Shown here: in pieces, positions 25,001 to 32,823 of the stretch
Layout: the number at the start of each line of letters is the position of its first letter
How positions within the stretch are numbered: the stretch's first letter is position 1
DNA from: Prevotella sp. UBA3776
Lineage (GTDB): Bacteria; Bacteroidota; Bacteroidia; Bacteroidales; Bacteroidaceae
Direction of reading: 5' to 3'
NCBI GenBank assembly: GCA_002369515.1
Contig: DFFM01000037.1
Location: forward strand, 6,174 to 70,173
Length of the DNA stretch: 64,000 nucleotides
The notes under the pieces: model-generated
Told to the model about the DNA's origin: nothing
Database searches by the model: none
What the model saw: the letters and a program-made list of their open reading frames with translations, nothing else
Program-made: the position numbers and the translations under genes

Positions 25001-25816
25001 ATGCGTAGCATACTATTGTCCATCAGCGTTTTGTTGTTCGTCAGTTGCAGCAATGTGCCAGGGCAGACTTCTTCTCGGGAACGCGCTTCGGAGTTGGAGG
25101 GTGTTGCTGCGGAAGAGGGTATGCCTTTGAACGTCAAGAGGCTGAAAGAATCTTATCCACAGTTCAACATCACCTATGCAGCCAACCATGTTCTCTTTGG
25201 CGACGGGACAGCGATTGTATATGACGACGGACGGGAAAAGAGCTTTGCCGAAAAACTTGACGACTGTGACGTTGAGGACATGTTTTCCACGGCTTACAAC
25301 GTTGACGACTCTGTTCCTGATTATCTGAACGATTGTGGAAGAGGGCGTTGCGAGCCTTTTTTCAAGAAAATGTATGGCAGCAGCAAAGCCGCGGTCAGGA
25401 AAAAACTGGTGAAGGTGTATTGGTTTGGTAAGGTCATACCGTTCACGCGGGTGAACGGGGCTGCAGTGCAATTGAGAAAGGTGGCCTACGAATTGTCCCG
25501 TAGGCCCCATTTGCGGAAATATCTGACCGATGCCTCATCGTTCAATTGGCGCACGGTGAGAGGAGCCAACCGTCAAAGCGCCCACAGCTACGCTATAGCC
25601 ATCGACATCAACACCTCTTTTGCAGACTATTGGCTTTGGTCGAACCCCGACTGTTCGGAAACGGACACGCTGAAGTATTCAAACCGCATTCCCATGGAGA
25701 TTGTCAGGGTGTTCGAGAAGCACGGCTTCATCTGGGGTGGGCGATGGTATCATTTTGACACAATGCACTTTGAATACAGACCAGAGTTGGTGGGAGTCAG
25801 GAATGCGGGAGCTTGA
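25001..25816 (+). CDS. Lipoprotein M15-family peptidase (VanY/L-Ala-D-Glu type)
   Basis: Probable envelope lipoprotein of 271 residues: the signal LLSISVLLFVSC ends in a lipobox with Cys at residue 17. The C-terminal domain carries zinc-peptidase M15 motifs: SAHSYAIAIDIN (His and Asp ligands) and WGGRWYHFDTMHFEY, with the catalytic Asp and third ligand His. It would trim peptide cross-links in peptidoglycan. The N-terminal 110 residues hold no named domain. The ATG at 25001 is preferred over upstream in-frame codons because it opens the lipoprotein signal. It is 46 nt after terC on the same strand and convergent with the aldo/keto reductase. Confidence 0.85.
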   Translation: MRSILLSISVLLFVSCSNVPGQTSSRERASELEGVAAEEGMPLNVKRLKESYPQFNITYAANHVLFGDGTAIVYDDGREKSFAEKLDDCDVEDMFSTAYNVDDSVPDYLNDCGRGRCEPFFKKMYGSSKAAVRKKLVKVYWFGKVIPFTRVNGAAVQLRKVAYELSRRPHLRKYLTDASSFNWRTVRGANRQSAHSYAIAIDINTSFADYWLWSNPDCSETDTLKYSNRIPMEIVRVFEKHGFIWGGRWYHFDTMHFEYRPELVGVRNAGA

Positions 25817-25818
25817 CG

Positions 25819-26940
25819 TCAGCGATTCTCGAACGCTTGGGCGACAATCTTCAGATTGTCAATGATTTGGATGTGTTGCGGGCAGAACCCTTGACACTGT
25901 CCACAGGCTATACAGTCGCTGGCCACTCCGTTGTCCTCGGCCAACTTTTGGTACTCTGCGCACAATTGCTCGGCTGGTGAGTCGGCTTTGGCCTGCTGCA
26001 ACGAGTTGTACAGACTAAAGTATTCGGGTATGCAGATGCCTTGCGGACATCCGTCTGTGCAATAGTGGCAGGCTGTGCAGGGAATGGCGATGGCGTTTTT
26101 TATAATGCCTGCAGCCTGCCTCACACGTGTCTGTTCGTCGCGGCTGAGAGGTTGGAAATCGCCCATGGTGCGCGTGTTGTCGTCCATCTGCTGCTCATCG
26201 CTCATTCCGCTAAGCACCATCATTACATTGGGCAGGGAGGCGCAATAGCGAAGTGCCCACGAGGCAGGGCTGGCTTCGGGATTCTGCTGGCGGAAGAGTT
26301 GTTCCACTTGCTGTGGCACTTTGGCAAGCGAGCCTCCCTTCACTGGTTCCATCACGATGACGGGCTTGCCGTAGCGTGTGCAGAGGTCGTAGCAAGTTTG
26401 CGATTCTATCTTTGGGCTGTCCCAATCGAGATAATTAATTTGCAACTGCACGAATTCGGTTTCGGGATGGTCTTTCAGAAGCTGTTCCAGAAGGTGGGAG
26501 TCATCGTGGAACGAGAATCCAATATGCCGAATCTTGCCTTCGGTCTTCTTGCGGACAATGAACCCCCAGCCGTCAACGCGATCCATGGTTTCCACATACT
26601 CTTTGTTGAGTGCATGGAGCCAATAGTAGTCGAAATAGTCAACGCCACACTTTTGCAACTGGTCGTTGAAAATGCGCTCAAGGTCAGCTCTCTTTTTCAC
26701 GTCCCAGCAGGGCATCTTGTCGGTGACGGTGAAGCGTTCGCGTGGATAGCGCTTGGCGACAGCTTCGCGGAATGCCAGTTCGCTGGCTCCCCCGTGGTAG
26801 GGGTAGGCAGTATCAAAATAGGTGAAGCCGCGCTCCATGAACACATCAACCATCTGTTTGAAGCGATTCAAGTCGATGCTCGTTTGGTCGCCGGCATCCT
26901 TCAATGGCAGCCGCATGAGGCCGAATCCTAGCTTTTTCAT
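25819..26940 (-). CDS. Aldo/keto reductase with C-terminal 4Fe-4S ferredoxin region
   Basis: Oxidoreductase of 373 residues. The AKR barrel shows FTYFDTAYPYHGGASE (catalytic Asp and Tyr), the Lys in VTDKMP, YYWLHALN with the catalytic His, and EPVKGGSL. The last 100 residues contain Cys clusters CTACHYCTDGCP and CIACGQCQGFCPQ, which can hold two iron-sulfur clusters. This layout is the common anaerobe AKR-ferredoxin fusion whose substrate is usually unknown. Its ATG overlaps the ECF gene stop by 4 nt (ATGA), so the two are translationally coupled. That suggests the enzyme reduces or handles something linked to the imported vitamin or cofactor, which is inference. Confidence 0.9.
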   Translation of the reverse strand: MKKLGFGLMRLPLKDAGDQTSIDLNRFKQMVDVFMERGFTYFDTAYPYHGGASELAFREAVAKRYPRERFTVTDKMPCWDVKKRADLERIFNDQLQKCGVDYFDYYWLHALNKEYVETMDRVDGWGFIVRKKTEGKIRHIGFSFHDDSHLLEQLLKDHPETEFVQLQINYLDWDSPKIESQTCYDLCTRYGKPVIVMEPVKGGSLAKVPQQVEQLFRQQNPEASPASWALRYCASLPNVMMVLSGMSDEQQMDDNTRTMGDFQPLSRDEQTRVRQAAGIIKNAIAIPCTACHYCTDGCPQGICIPEYFSLYNSLQQAKADSPAEQLCAEYQKLAEDNGVASDCIACGQCQGFCPQHIQIIDNLKIVAQAFENR

Positions 26941-27443
26941 GCGGCCATTTTTTTCAGCAGCACAAAGGTGCCAAACACTTGCAGCAAGAGTCCTGGCCAG
27001 CCGATGGTGAAGTCGGCCATTGTGGCGGCAGCGCTTCCTGTGAGAAGCCATTCGCCGACACCGCCCAGACATTCGGCAGCAACGACAACGCCTGTAAGCA
27101 ACAGCAGGCTGACCGACTTGAAACGTTGGGCCACCATGCCAGCCACCAGTGCCAGTACAACCAGCTTGAGCGTCATGACGGGAAGCACAGCCCATTGCGG
27201 CTGTCCGAACAGCAAGTGGTTGACTAAGGGTGAAAGGACTGCAGCCAGCAATGCGGCGCGCCATCCAAATTTGTAGGCTCCAGCAATGATTACGAACGAC
27301 AACGGAGCGAAGATGAAGCCGCCCTGTGGAATGAGGTGGAACAACTGTGGCAGCACGATGTTGCAACCAATGAAAAGTGCGGCCATCATGTAGGTGCGCG
27401 CCTCGTTGAACTGAAGGGTGTAGAGACTGGTATTTGCTTCCAT
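26937..27443 (-). CDS. ECF transporter S component-like membrane protein
   Basis: Small membrane protein of 168 residues with five to six helices, resembling substrate-capture (S) components of energy-coupling-factor transporters. Marks are an N-terminal ARTYMMAALFIGCNIVLPQL helix, LIPQGGFIFAPLSFVIIAGAYKFGW and LSPLVNHLLFG. The substrate (vitamin or metal) is not shown. No EcfA or EcfT gene is nearby, so it would use a shared module. Its stop overlaps the start of the aldo/keto reductase. The ATG at 27443 is chosen because the upstream frame runs through a structured leader. The leader and promoter at 27444-27570 may carry regulation. Confidence 0.75.
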   Translation of the reverse strand: MEANTSLYTLQFNEARTYMMAALFIGCNIVLPQLFHLIPQGGFIFAPLSFVIIAGAYKFGWRAALLAAVLSPLVNHLLFGQPQWAVLPVMTLKLVVLALVAGMVAQRFKSVSLLLLTGVVVAAECLGGVGEWLLTGSAAATMADFTIGWPGLLLQVFGTFVLLKKMAA

Positions 27444-27570
27444 GTTATTGTTATTTGGTAAATGAATTTGGGTGTTATTTCTAGTTCTGGTGCAGCGCAT
27501 GACGAGTAATCGGGCGATGTGTAGCCCGACGTGCATGCCTGGCGATCCGCATATTCTGCCTGCAAAGATA
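27444..27570 (-). promoter_or_regulatory. Structured leader and promoter of the ECF-AKR operon
   Basis: A TATCTTTG -7 element lies at 27570-27563 (minus). The leader of about 115 nt contains TCGGGC-(8)-GCCCGA at 27510-27529, closed by an outer helix of GCATG(C)ACG type (27497-27538). This two-helix stem before an importer gene could be a riboswitch or an attenuator. I cannot match it to a named class. Confidence 0.5.
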
Positions 27571-28014
27571 ATTGAAAAAAACTGAATGGAAGATGATTTG
27601 TTCAACTATTTTTTCCCCAATTCTCTGGTTTTGCTGCTATTTGGTTACTGGTTCAGGTTTGTTGGCGTTAATATTCAACTGCAAATGAGTTTAGCAATTA
27701 TTTCTCCTATCAACATGAACTGATAGAAGATATGATATTGGTATTTCATCTTGCGAAATTACTAAAAAGTTCATAAAAACAAAAGAATTATATCTCATCA
27801 ATCGGTTTTCTCCTATTTATTTGTAAATTTGCAGATGATAAGGACGTCAAGCGTATCTTCTGATACAAAGATTTCAAGTTGTTAATCTTTAATAATGAGG
27901 GGCATGATTATGCTCTAAAGAAGATATAACAGCTCAGCCAATTCCTGCGAAGTTTTCGTCTTTGCTCAGTGCAACAGATAATTTCAACAAACAGAAACAT
28001 AAACTCAAGAAGAA
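27571..28014. other. Gap with little visible content
   Basis: About 440 AT-rich bases without a supported gene. The only element seen is TAAATTTG at 27824-27831, a -7 match about 185 nt before the gene at 28015, with no good -33 partner. Confidence 0.5.
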
Positions 28015-28434
28015 ATGACAAACGAAATCAAAAGAAAGAATGCCATAAAGGATTATTATGGCAAAGGCAAACATGTTTACGAAGACGAAATGGGTTTTCG
28101 TGAAAGAATGAAATCGGAGGCTCGTTCCTTAGTTGCACGAGAAGTTTTTCGCTATCACGTAGAAGAGGTCGGTCTCAACCTCGCATTTTATTATCCTCCA
28201 ACAGACACCTTCTATGCAATCTATAATGAAGTGAGACCTGTCGAGGTCTATACAATGCCTCGAGACAGACGCCGTTCTGATTTCATAGGATGGCAGTGTG
28301 AATGTAATCCACATGAAGAAGACCAACGTATTGCCACCTTTGAAGATATTACGGAGGTCTGGGATGGGCTGAAGATTGACGGAAAGGATTTCGAGGAAGT
28401 CATCAACCACTCCTACATTGTGGCACTGAACTAA
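28015..28434 (+). CDS. Hypothetical protein
   Basis: Soluble protein of 139 residues that I do not recognise. It has a basic N-terminus (KRKNAIKDYYGKGKHVYED), a central segment GLNLAFYYPPTDTFYAIYNEVRPVEVY and an acidic C-terminal half (CECNPHEEDQRIATFEDITEVWDGL). There is no signal, membrane helix or catalytic motif. Base use is AT-richer than in the core genes, like the island that follows. It ends 2 nt before a perfect terminator and is convergent with the nuclease gene at 28539, so it is not part of that operon. It may belong to the same acquired segment. Confidence 0.65.
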   Translation: MTNEIKRKNAIKDYYGKGKHVYEDEMGFRERMKSEARSLVAREVFRYHVEEVGLNLAFYYPPTDTFYAIYNEVRPVEVYTMPRDRRRSDFIGWQCECNPHEEDQRIATFEDITEVWDGLKIDGKDFEEVINHSYIVALN

Positions 28435-28435
28435 A

Positions 28436-28477
28436 CAAACGATGCCAGACTCAATGCGAGAGATCTGGCATCGTTTG
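28436..28477 (+). terminator. Terminator between the hypothetical gene and the defence locus
   Basis: CAAACGATGCCAGA and TCTGGCATCGTTTG form a perfect 14-bp stem around 14 nt. It is placed between convergent genes and could serve both strands. Confidence 0.8.
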
Positions 28478-28538
28478 TCTTGTTATTCGTTATTCCCCAA
28501 GAACGAAAACCGCTTATACGGCAGCATGTTCTTGCCAG

Positions 28539-30008
28539 TCACTCACTCCTATACAATTCGTCCAGCGACTGTCCTGCATCGTTTACCCACTCATCCCAGC
28601 CGTTGCAACTGCGGCCAGCACAGTAACTGGCAGCTGTGCTGGGACTTTTAAGCGTGTAGTCGTGCTGCAGTTCCCAGAAGCCGTCATTCGTTGCTTTCGA
28701 CATAGCGGCAATGACGGCGTTTCGCTTCTCGCTGTCACGATACGACGGCACGGTGCTCTGCGGCAGCAGGCTCCCTTTTAGGATGCGCATCGAGTGGTCG
28801 GCCTCATTGAAGACAGCATGGGCATTACTGTTACGAACGAATATGTGGAATAGGTTCGTTTCTGGTTTCTTACCTTCATCCTTATCTGCAACCTCTGCAC
28901 CTGATGCTGTGGACGGAGAAGTTTCTACATGATAGCCCAATTGTCTGACAGCCTTGAGAAACCTCCCTATGTTACCTTTTCCCCATTCTGTTGAGACTGC
29001 AAAGGATATACCGTCACTACTCTTTAATACAAACTCCGGCTCCTTGAAATAACGTCTTCCCTTGAAGTTCCTTTCTTTTATATAATCCATTGTCTGCACC
29101 ACGCCAAACGACCCTTGCAACTCTGGTGGGAACGCACGTTCAATATCTGTAAAGGTAGCCTCGGGGTGTTGTCGAACATAAGTTGATACGACGGTATAGA
29201 CAAACTTGTTCTTGCCCATAAACTCACCACCTTCGAGCGAATAGCCGGTATGGTCATACACTCGTTTCTTCGTGTCGTTTGTAGGCAATGTCTGGATTGG
29301 ATCGGGTGGCGTGTCCTTGTGTACAGGTAATGCGGGAGCGTCTGTTAGTGAGGCAGAAAAATGTAACAAGGAAAGCATTCCCTTGATGTCTGCCTCTGAG
29401 AACGTACTACCATATTTCTCCATCAGATAGGATGTCAGGCTTTCCGTTATCTGCACTTGTGCATTGGCTATTAGTCCTTCTTTTATTTTGTTAAGGTTGG
29501 CCTGACGGTTCATCTCTTCAATTCGTGCCTCACAAAATTCTACTATGCCATCTTTCGTAAATGTCTCTTTAGAGAACTTTTCCACAAACTTAGCCCCAAG
29601 TTTGTTGTCTATCTCCAAAGGAATGAGCAGCACCGACACAGCGTCTTTGCTCTTGGGCTTATCGTAGAACACCTCAATATGCTCACCGATATAAATACCT
29701 ACATCAAGTTTCAGCTGGCGCATATACGACTCCAATTGCACCTGCTCACGTTCTGTCTGTGTATGAACAGGGCGTTTTACTTCGATGACAAACTGATCCT
29801 CATTGTCGCGTTTAATCAGAATGTCCGGCTGAATAAACTTGCTGTTGCCTATTGGGATGTTGGGTTTATGGCAAATCTCACCTTTCCATTTTGCCCACCC
29901 CAATAGTTGCATCTGGGTCTCTATAAGTGAATGGTAGATGTCTTCATCTACATCTCTCTTTTTCGCTTCGCTCAGGTCGTACACGAATCGGTTCCACATC
30001 TCTTGCAT
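28539..30008 (-). CDS. PD-(D/E)XK nuclease-like protein with C-terminal DUF4357
   Basis: Protein of 489 residues, the last gene of a three-gene minus-strand set with a DNA methyltransferase. The N-terminal 150 residues look like the HsdR N-terminal or related restriction-type nuclease: ETQMQLLGW, then PD at 61-62 (FIQPDILI) and E-x-K at 76-78 (FVIEVKRP), giving the PD-(D/E)XK triad. The middle (about 200-390) has no named domain. The last 75 residues carry a DUF4357-like motif: MRILKGSLLPQS and SPSTAASYCAGRSCNGWDEW. There is no helicase motor, unlike true HsdR. A restriction or sensing role is likely; target and trigger are unknown. Base use is AT-rich. Confidence 0.8.
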   Translation of the reverse strand: MQEMWNRFVYDLSEAKKRDVDEDIYHSLIETQMQLLGWAKWKGEICHKPNIPIGNSKFIQPDILIKRDNEDQFVIEVKRPVHTQTEREQVQLESYMRQLKLDVGIYIGEHIEVFYDKPKSKDAVSVLLIPLEIDNKLGAKFVEKFSKETFTKDGIVEFCEARIEEMNRQANLNKIKEGLIANAQVQITESLTSYLMEKYGSTFSEADIKGMLSLLHFSASLTDAPALPVHKDTPPDPIQTLPTNDTKKRVYDHTGYSLEGGEFMGKNKFVYTVVSTYVRQHPEATFTDIERAFPPELQGSFGVVQTMDYIKERNFKGRRYFKEPEFVLKSSDGISFAVSTEWGKGNIGRFLKAVRQLGYHVETSPSTASGAEVADKDEGKKPETNLFHIFVRNSNAHAVFNEADHSMRILKGSLLPQSTVPSYRDSEKRNAVIAAMSKATNDGFWELQHDYTLKSPSTAASYCAGRSCNGWDEWVNDAGQSLDELYRSE

Positions 30009-30020
30009 ATCTTGGTCCTT

Positions 30021-31130
30021 TTATTTTGCTCCTTTTCTTCGATTACAATCTTTGCATCTCATTTCGCAATTCTCTGCTGTTGTCGTGCCGCCTAAAGCCC
30101 AGGGCTTAATATGGTCAGCCTCCATTTCTTCCAGCTCAAAGTGTTTTCCACAGTCAGGACAGATGCCACCCTGACGCTCGTAAGCCTGACGCTTCATCTT
30201 CTTGTCAAAGAGGCGGAAGCATAGGTCGCGGAGGTCACCGCTGAGGACATATTTATAAATTCCAGCCTTGCGTTCAATCTCATCGTCCTCCATCAGTTCA
30301 TGAATACGCTTCTCCAGTGCATCGGTGTCGTAAATCTGTTCGTGGTAAGTGTCGTAAAGCAATCCCCAGTCTAAGCCTTTCATTTCCTTACGGTAAATAG
30401 GAAAGGTGGTGCGCACCCATGTTATAATGGCCGAAAAATAAGCCCATAGCTTAGATGCATTTACGTCGTCTTTGTGCTTCGACAAATACTCGCTTACATC
30501 TTTAATATCTTCCTTGCGAGCAGCCCATGAGAGGATGGTTGCTAAGTAACTCTGTTCGCGAGCCACTCCCGTAAGCAGGTCGGAGGCTATTTTGTAGGCA
30601 GGGCATTTGTCTTTAGAGAAATACTTGCGTGCATCGGTAACAAATGGACCAGTATAGATAGCATTCAATAACTCCTGGTCAAGTAATCGTTCACCGGCAA
30701 TGTTAATGACACGAAACCAGTCAAGTTTTTCCTTGTCTGTGCCTTTACAGAAATATACGGTCAGTTCATAGTTCATAAACTTTGCCTTATCTTCGTCTGT
30801 GAGGCTATTGAAATAGCGCTTATGTCCTTGTTCGTCCTTAATATGGAAGTCATGCTGCACATACTCACAAATGCTAAGAGTACGTTGCTGACCGTCAATC
30901 ATTTCATAACTTCCATTGTCCTCCACGCTCCAGTACATGATGTTGAGAGGAAATCCTTTCAGGATAGTATGGATAACTGCCTCCTTCTGCTTGTCATCAT
31001 AGCGAAACTCGCGTTGGTAAGGAGGGCGCACGTCTAAACTGCCGTTGTAAGCACGGACACCAGTATCTGGGTCGTTTTCGTAGCCTGCTATGAGGTCGCA
31101 AACCTTGATTTTCTTCTCTTCTATTTGCAT
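30021..31130 (-). CDS. DUF262 (GmrS/SspE-like) protein with C-terminal HNH nuclease
   Basis: Protein of 369 residues. The DUF262 domain (about 1-240) has RPPYQREFRYDDKQ and the nucleotide-linked motif DGQQR at 79-83, as in GmrSD, BrxU and SspE restriction proteins. The C-terminus is an HNH nuclease: zinc pairs C324/C327 and C359/C362, D339-H340, and N354 and N363 in the catalytic fold. DUF262-HNH enzymes cut modified phage DNA or are switched on by the host modification state. It lies between the methyltransferase and the PD-(D/E)XK gene with gaps of 19 and 12 nt, so the three are one transcript. Whether it cuts marked or unmarked DNA cannot be told here. Confidence 0.88.
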   Translation of the reverse strand: MQIEEKKIKVCDLIAGYENDPDTGVRAYNGSLDVRPPYQREFRYDDKQKEAVIHTILKGFPLNIMYWSVEDNGSYEMIDGQQRTLSICEYVQHDFHIKDEQGHKRYFNSLTDEDKAKFMNYELTVYFCKGTDKEKLDWFRVINIAGERLLDQELLNAIYTGPFVTDARKYFSKDKCPAYKIASDLLTGVAREQSYLATILSWAARKEDIKDVSEYLSKHKDDVNASKLWAYFSAIITWVRTTFPIYRKEMKGLDWGLLYDTYHEQIYDTDALEKRIHELMEDDEIERKAGIYKYVLSGDLRDLCFRLFDKKMKRQAYERQGGICPDCGKHFELEEMEADHIKPWALGGTTTAENCEMRCKDCNRRKGAK

Positions 31131-31149
31131 GATTGTTGGGATTAGGGGG

Positions 31150-32241
31150 CTAGTGATTTATTTTGCGGCGAATAAGAATGCGAGGGTAAGTCTGCACGTA
31201 CATTTTACCGTCAACTTTATAATAAGTTTTTCCAACTGGGGCCTTTTTGACTTCAAGCACAGCACCATCGTTTAACTTCGACACCTTCGATTCCTTTCCT
31301 GATTTATCGACTTGGATTTGCTCACCATAAGTCTTATTTGCCATGCCAAACCATGTCTTGGTTATTCCTAATATCTCAAACTGGTCTGGATTGTATTTGT
31401 CAAGGAATGTCACAGGAACGCCCATCATATCGAAATAATCATCTGGTATGTCTTCAGTCTTGCTTACTTCAATAGCATCGAAATTATCGTATCTTGGATA
31501 AAAAACTGCAGAATAATGACGGAACAAAGGTAAGTCCTCGTGTCGCTCCTTGAAATCGAGATTTGTAAACCAGCGGACTCCCTTCACACGGATATACTTT
31601 TTACCGTCTTCGTCGATTCCACATCCTGCAGCATTCAGTTCATAATCATTTGGAACAAGGAATTTTCTGTCTCCACTTTTAATACTCTGTCCCATCCACA
31701 TTTTGTTTTCCTTAATGAGTGGGAAAATTTCCTTTGTAGTATTGGCGTTGACATTTCCGATGATGATAAACTTCTTCTCATATTCCATGAGTTGAGCGAC
31801 ATATTCACGGAACAAAGAGAATGGCGGATTAGTCACTACGATGTCGGCTTGCTTCAATAGTTCGATGCACTCTCGCGAGCGGAAATCACCATTGCCTTTC
31901 AGCGCGTGGATGCCTATTTCCTCTGGATCAGGAATATGGTTGCCGTTCTTGTCGCCATCGTAAATAAGGTAGATAGCCTGTTCGCTTTTGTTTTGGCTGA
32001 ACAAGTCAACATCCTGATTTTTATAGCATGTGGTAATAAGCCTTTTCAGCCCCAGGAACTCGAAATTATAGGAAAAGTAGGTAAAGAAATTCGAGATTCG
32101 CGGGTCATCGCAATTACATAACACCGTCTTACCACGGAAATGCTCGCGATAGTGTTTCAACTCTTTATTGATGTCTTCCAACTGAGTATAAAACTCATCC
32201 TTCTTGGCCTCCTTGGCCGCGCTTAGATTCGTATTTGCCAT
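31150..32241 (-). CDS. EcoRI-family adenine-specific DNA methyltransferase
   Basis: Protein of 363 residues, first gene of the three-gene locus. It starts like EcoRI-type methylases (AKKDEFYTQLEDINKELKHY), has the motif-I-like TVLCNCDDPRISNF at 39-52 and the catalytic motif IV NPPF at 138-141 (DIVVTNPPFSLF), as in N6-adenine enzymes. The C-terminal third (GVRWFTNLDFKER, FEILGITKTWFG) also follows that family. It would methylate adenine in a specific site, protecting or labelling host DNA. No EcoRI-type endonuclease is beside it; the two genes behind carry other nuclease folds. Its start is preceded by a 9-bp inverted repeat and, further up, by an RNA terminator. Confidence 0.9.
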   Translation of the reverse strand: MANTNLSAAKEAKKDEFYTQLEDINKELKHYREHFRGKTVLCNCDDPRISNFFTYFSYNFEFLGLKRLITTCYKNQDVDLFSQNKSEQAIYLIYDGDKNGNHIPDPEEIGIHALKGNGDFRSRECIELLKQADIVVTNPPFSLFREYVAQLMEYEKKFIIIGNVNANTTKEIFPLIKENKMWMGQSIKSGDRKFLVPNDYELNAAGCGIDEDGKKYIRVKGVRWFTNLDFKERHEDLPLFRHYSAVFYPRYDNFDAIEVSKTEDIPDDYFDMMGVPVTFLDKYNPDQFEILGITKTWFGMANKTYGEQIQVDKSGKESKVSKLNDGAVLEVKKAPVGKTYYKVDGKMYVQTYPRILIRRKINH

Positions 32242-32248
32242 TCTATTC

Positions 32249-32287
32249 GATTGATAGATTTAAGTCAGCGCACTCAAACTATCAATC
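32249..32287 (-). promoter_or_regulatory. Operator-like inverted repeat before the methyltransferase
   Basis: GATTGATAG at 32249-32257 and CTATCAATC at 32279-32287 are perfect inverted 9-mers around 21 nt, ending 8 nt from the ATG. A near -7 word (TAGTTTG, one base short) overlaps the upstream arm on the minus strand. This suggests a repressor-controlled promoter for the operon. Confidence 0.5.
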
Positions 32288-32300
32288 ACGCCACGGCACA

Positions 32301-32321
32301 TAAAAAGAGCGCGGTGCTCTT
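32301..32321 (-). terminator. Terminator of the structured RNA
   Basis: On the minus strand AAGAGC-accgc-GCTCTT followed by TTTTTA. It separates the RNA from the methyltransferase operon 60 nt downstream. Confidence 0.8.
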
Positions 32322-32571
32322 AATGCGCATAGCAAGAGGTGAAAGCGTAGGAATACTTTTTGGAACCCCTGTCTGTCTCTAAGATACACCACACTCTTAG
32401 TGTGTGTGCATCACTATCGACAGAACAGCGAGAACCATATTGCCTACAGCCCACCTGTCACTTATTATTTCCGTGCTTGTTATACCAATCTGAGTTTCCT
32501 ACGCTTTTCTTGGCTATGCGCGAAATAATAGCGAATGCTTCTATGTTAGTCCGGATTTCTCCCCGAACTGG
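32301..32571 (-). ncRNA. Structured rod-shaped RNA, possible 6S-type RNA
   Basis: About 270 nt with its own promoter (32575-32582) and terminator (32301-32321), and no reading frame. Order in the RNA: a 5' hairpin (AGTTCGG/CCGGACT), then a long closing stem whose arms are 32496-32521 and 32325-32353. The paired blocks are AAAGCGTAGGAA (12 bp) and GCGCATAGC (9 bp). Next comes an open middle, a stem of about 9 bp with one bulge (CUGUC/GACAG part), a strong terminal hairpin at 32383-32412 and the terminator. The promoter-rod-terminator design resembles 6S RNA and the Bacteroidales-1 RNA family. It lies between the defence genes and the nucleoside transporter. The open middle is more one-sided than in classic 6S RNA. 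Confidence 0.6.
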
Positions 32572-32574
32572 CTA

Positions 32575-32582
32575 CAAAGTTA
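32575..32582 (-). promoter_or_regulatory. -7 promoter element of the structured RNA
   Basis: The minus strand reads TAACTTTG, an exact -7 match, placing the transcript start near 32571. A TTTG lies 26 nt upstream, longer than the usual spacing. Confidence 0.6.
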
Positions 32583-32773
32583 CACATTTTATTTCTATTT
32601 CGCCACCCCAAACAGAAAAAAGTGGGAAAAAAGATGGGATTATTATTGGGATATGCATTTACCGTCCATCCTTCAATTCTCCATTTTTCCCCGACTTACC
32701 TTTTATTTCCTTTATTTCACGGTCTTTCTGCGTTAATCTTCGAAAAATGCTCTTTTGTTACGACCTTTTTTCG

Positions 32774-32781
32774 TAACTTTG
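32774..32781 (+). promoter_or_regulatory. -7 promoter element of the nucleoside transporter
   Basis: TAACTTTG, an exact match, 42 nt before the ATG at 32824. A TTTTG at 32753-32757 is 16 nt upstream, slightly short. Confidence 0.65.
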
Positions 32782-32823
32782 CCCCCAAATCAATCTATTC
32801 ACACTATTTAAAAAGGCATTATT

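Noticed and set aside
26941..27366. N-terminal extension of the aldo/keto reductase
   Set aside because: The upstream frame overlaps the ECF gene in another frame; the family starts at 26940.
32325..32521. Invertible promoter between inverted repeats
   Set aside because: Arms are unequal (29 and 26 nt with gaps), no promoter lies inside, and promoter, stem and terminator order fits an RNA better.
32301..32571. RNase P RNA or tmRNA
   Set aside because: The conserved GAGGAAAGUCCGGGC and ACAGAA cores of RNase P and the tRNA-like end of tmRNA are missing.
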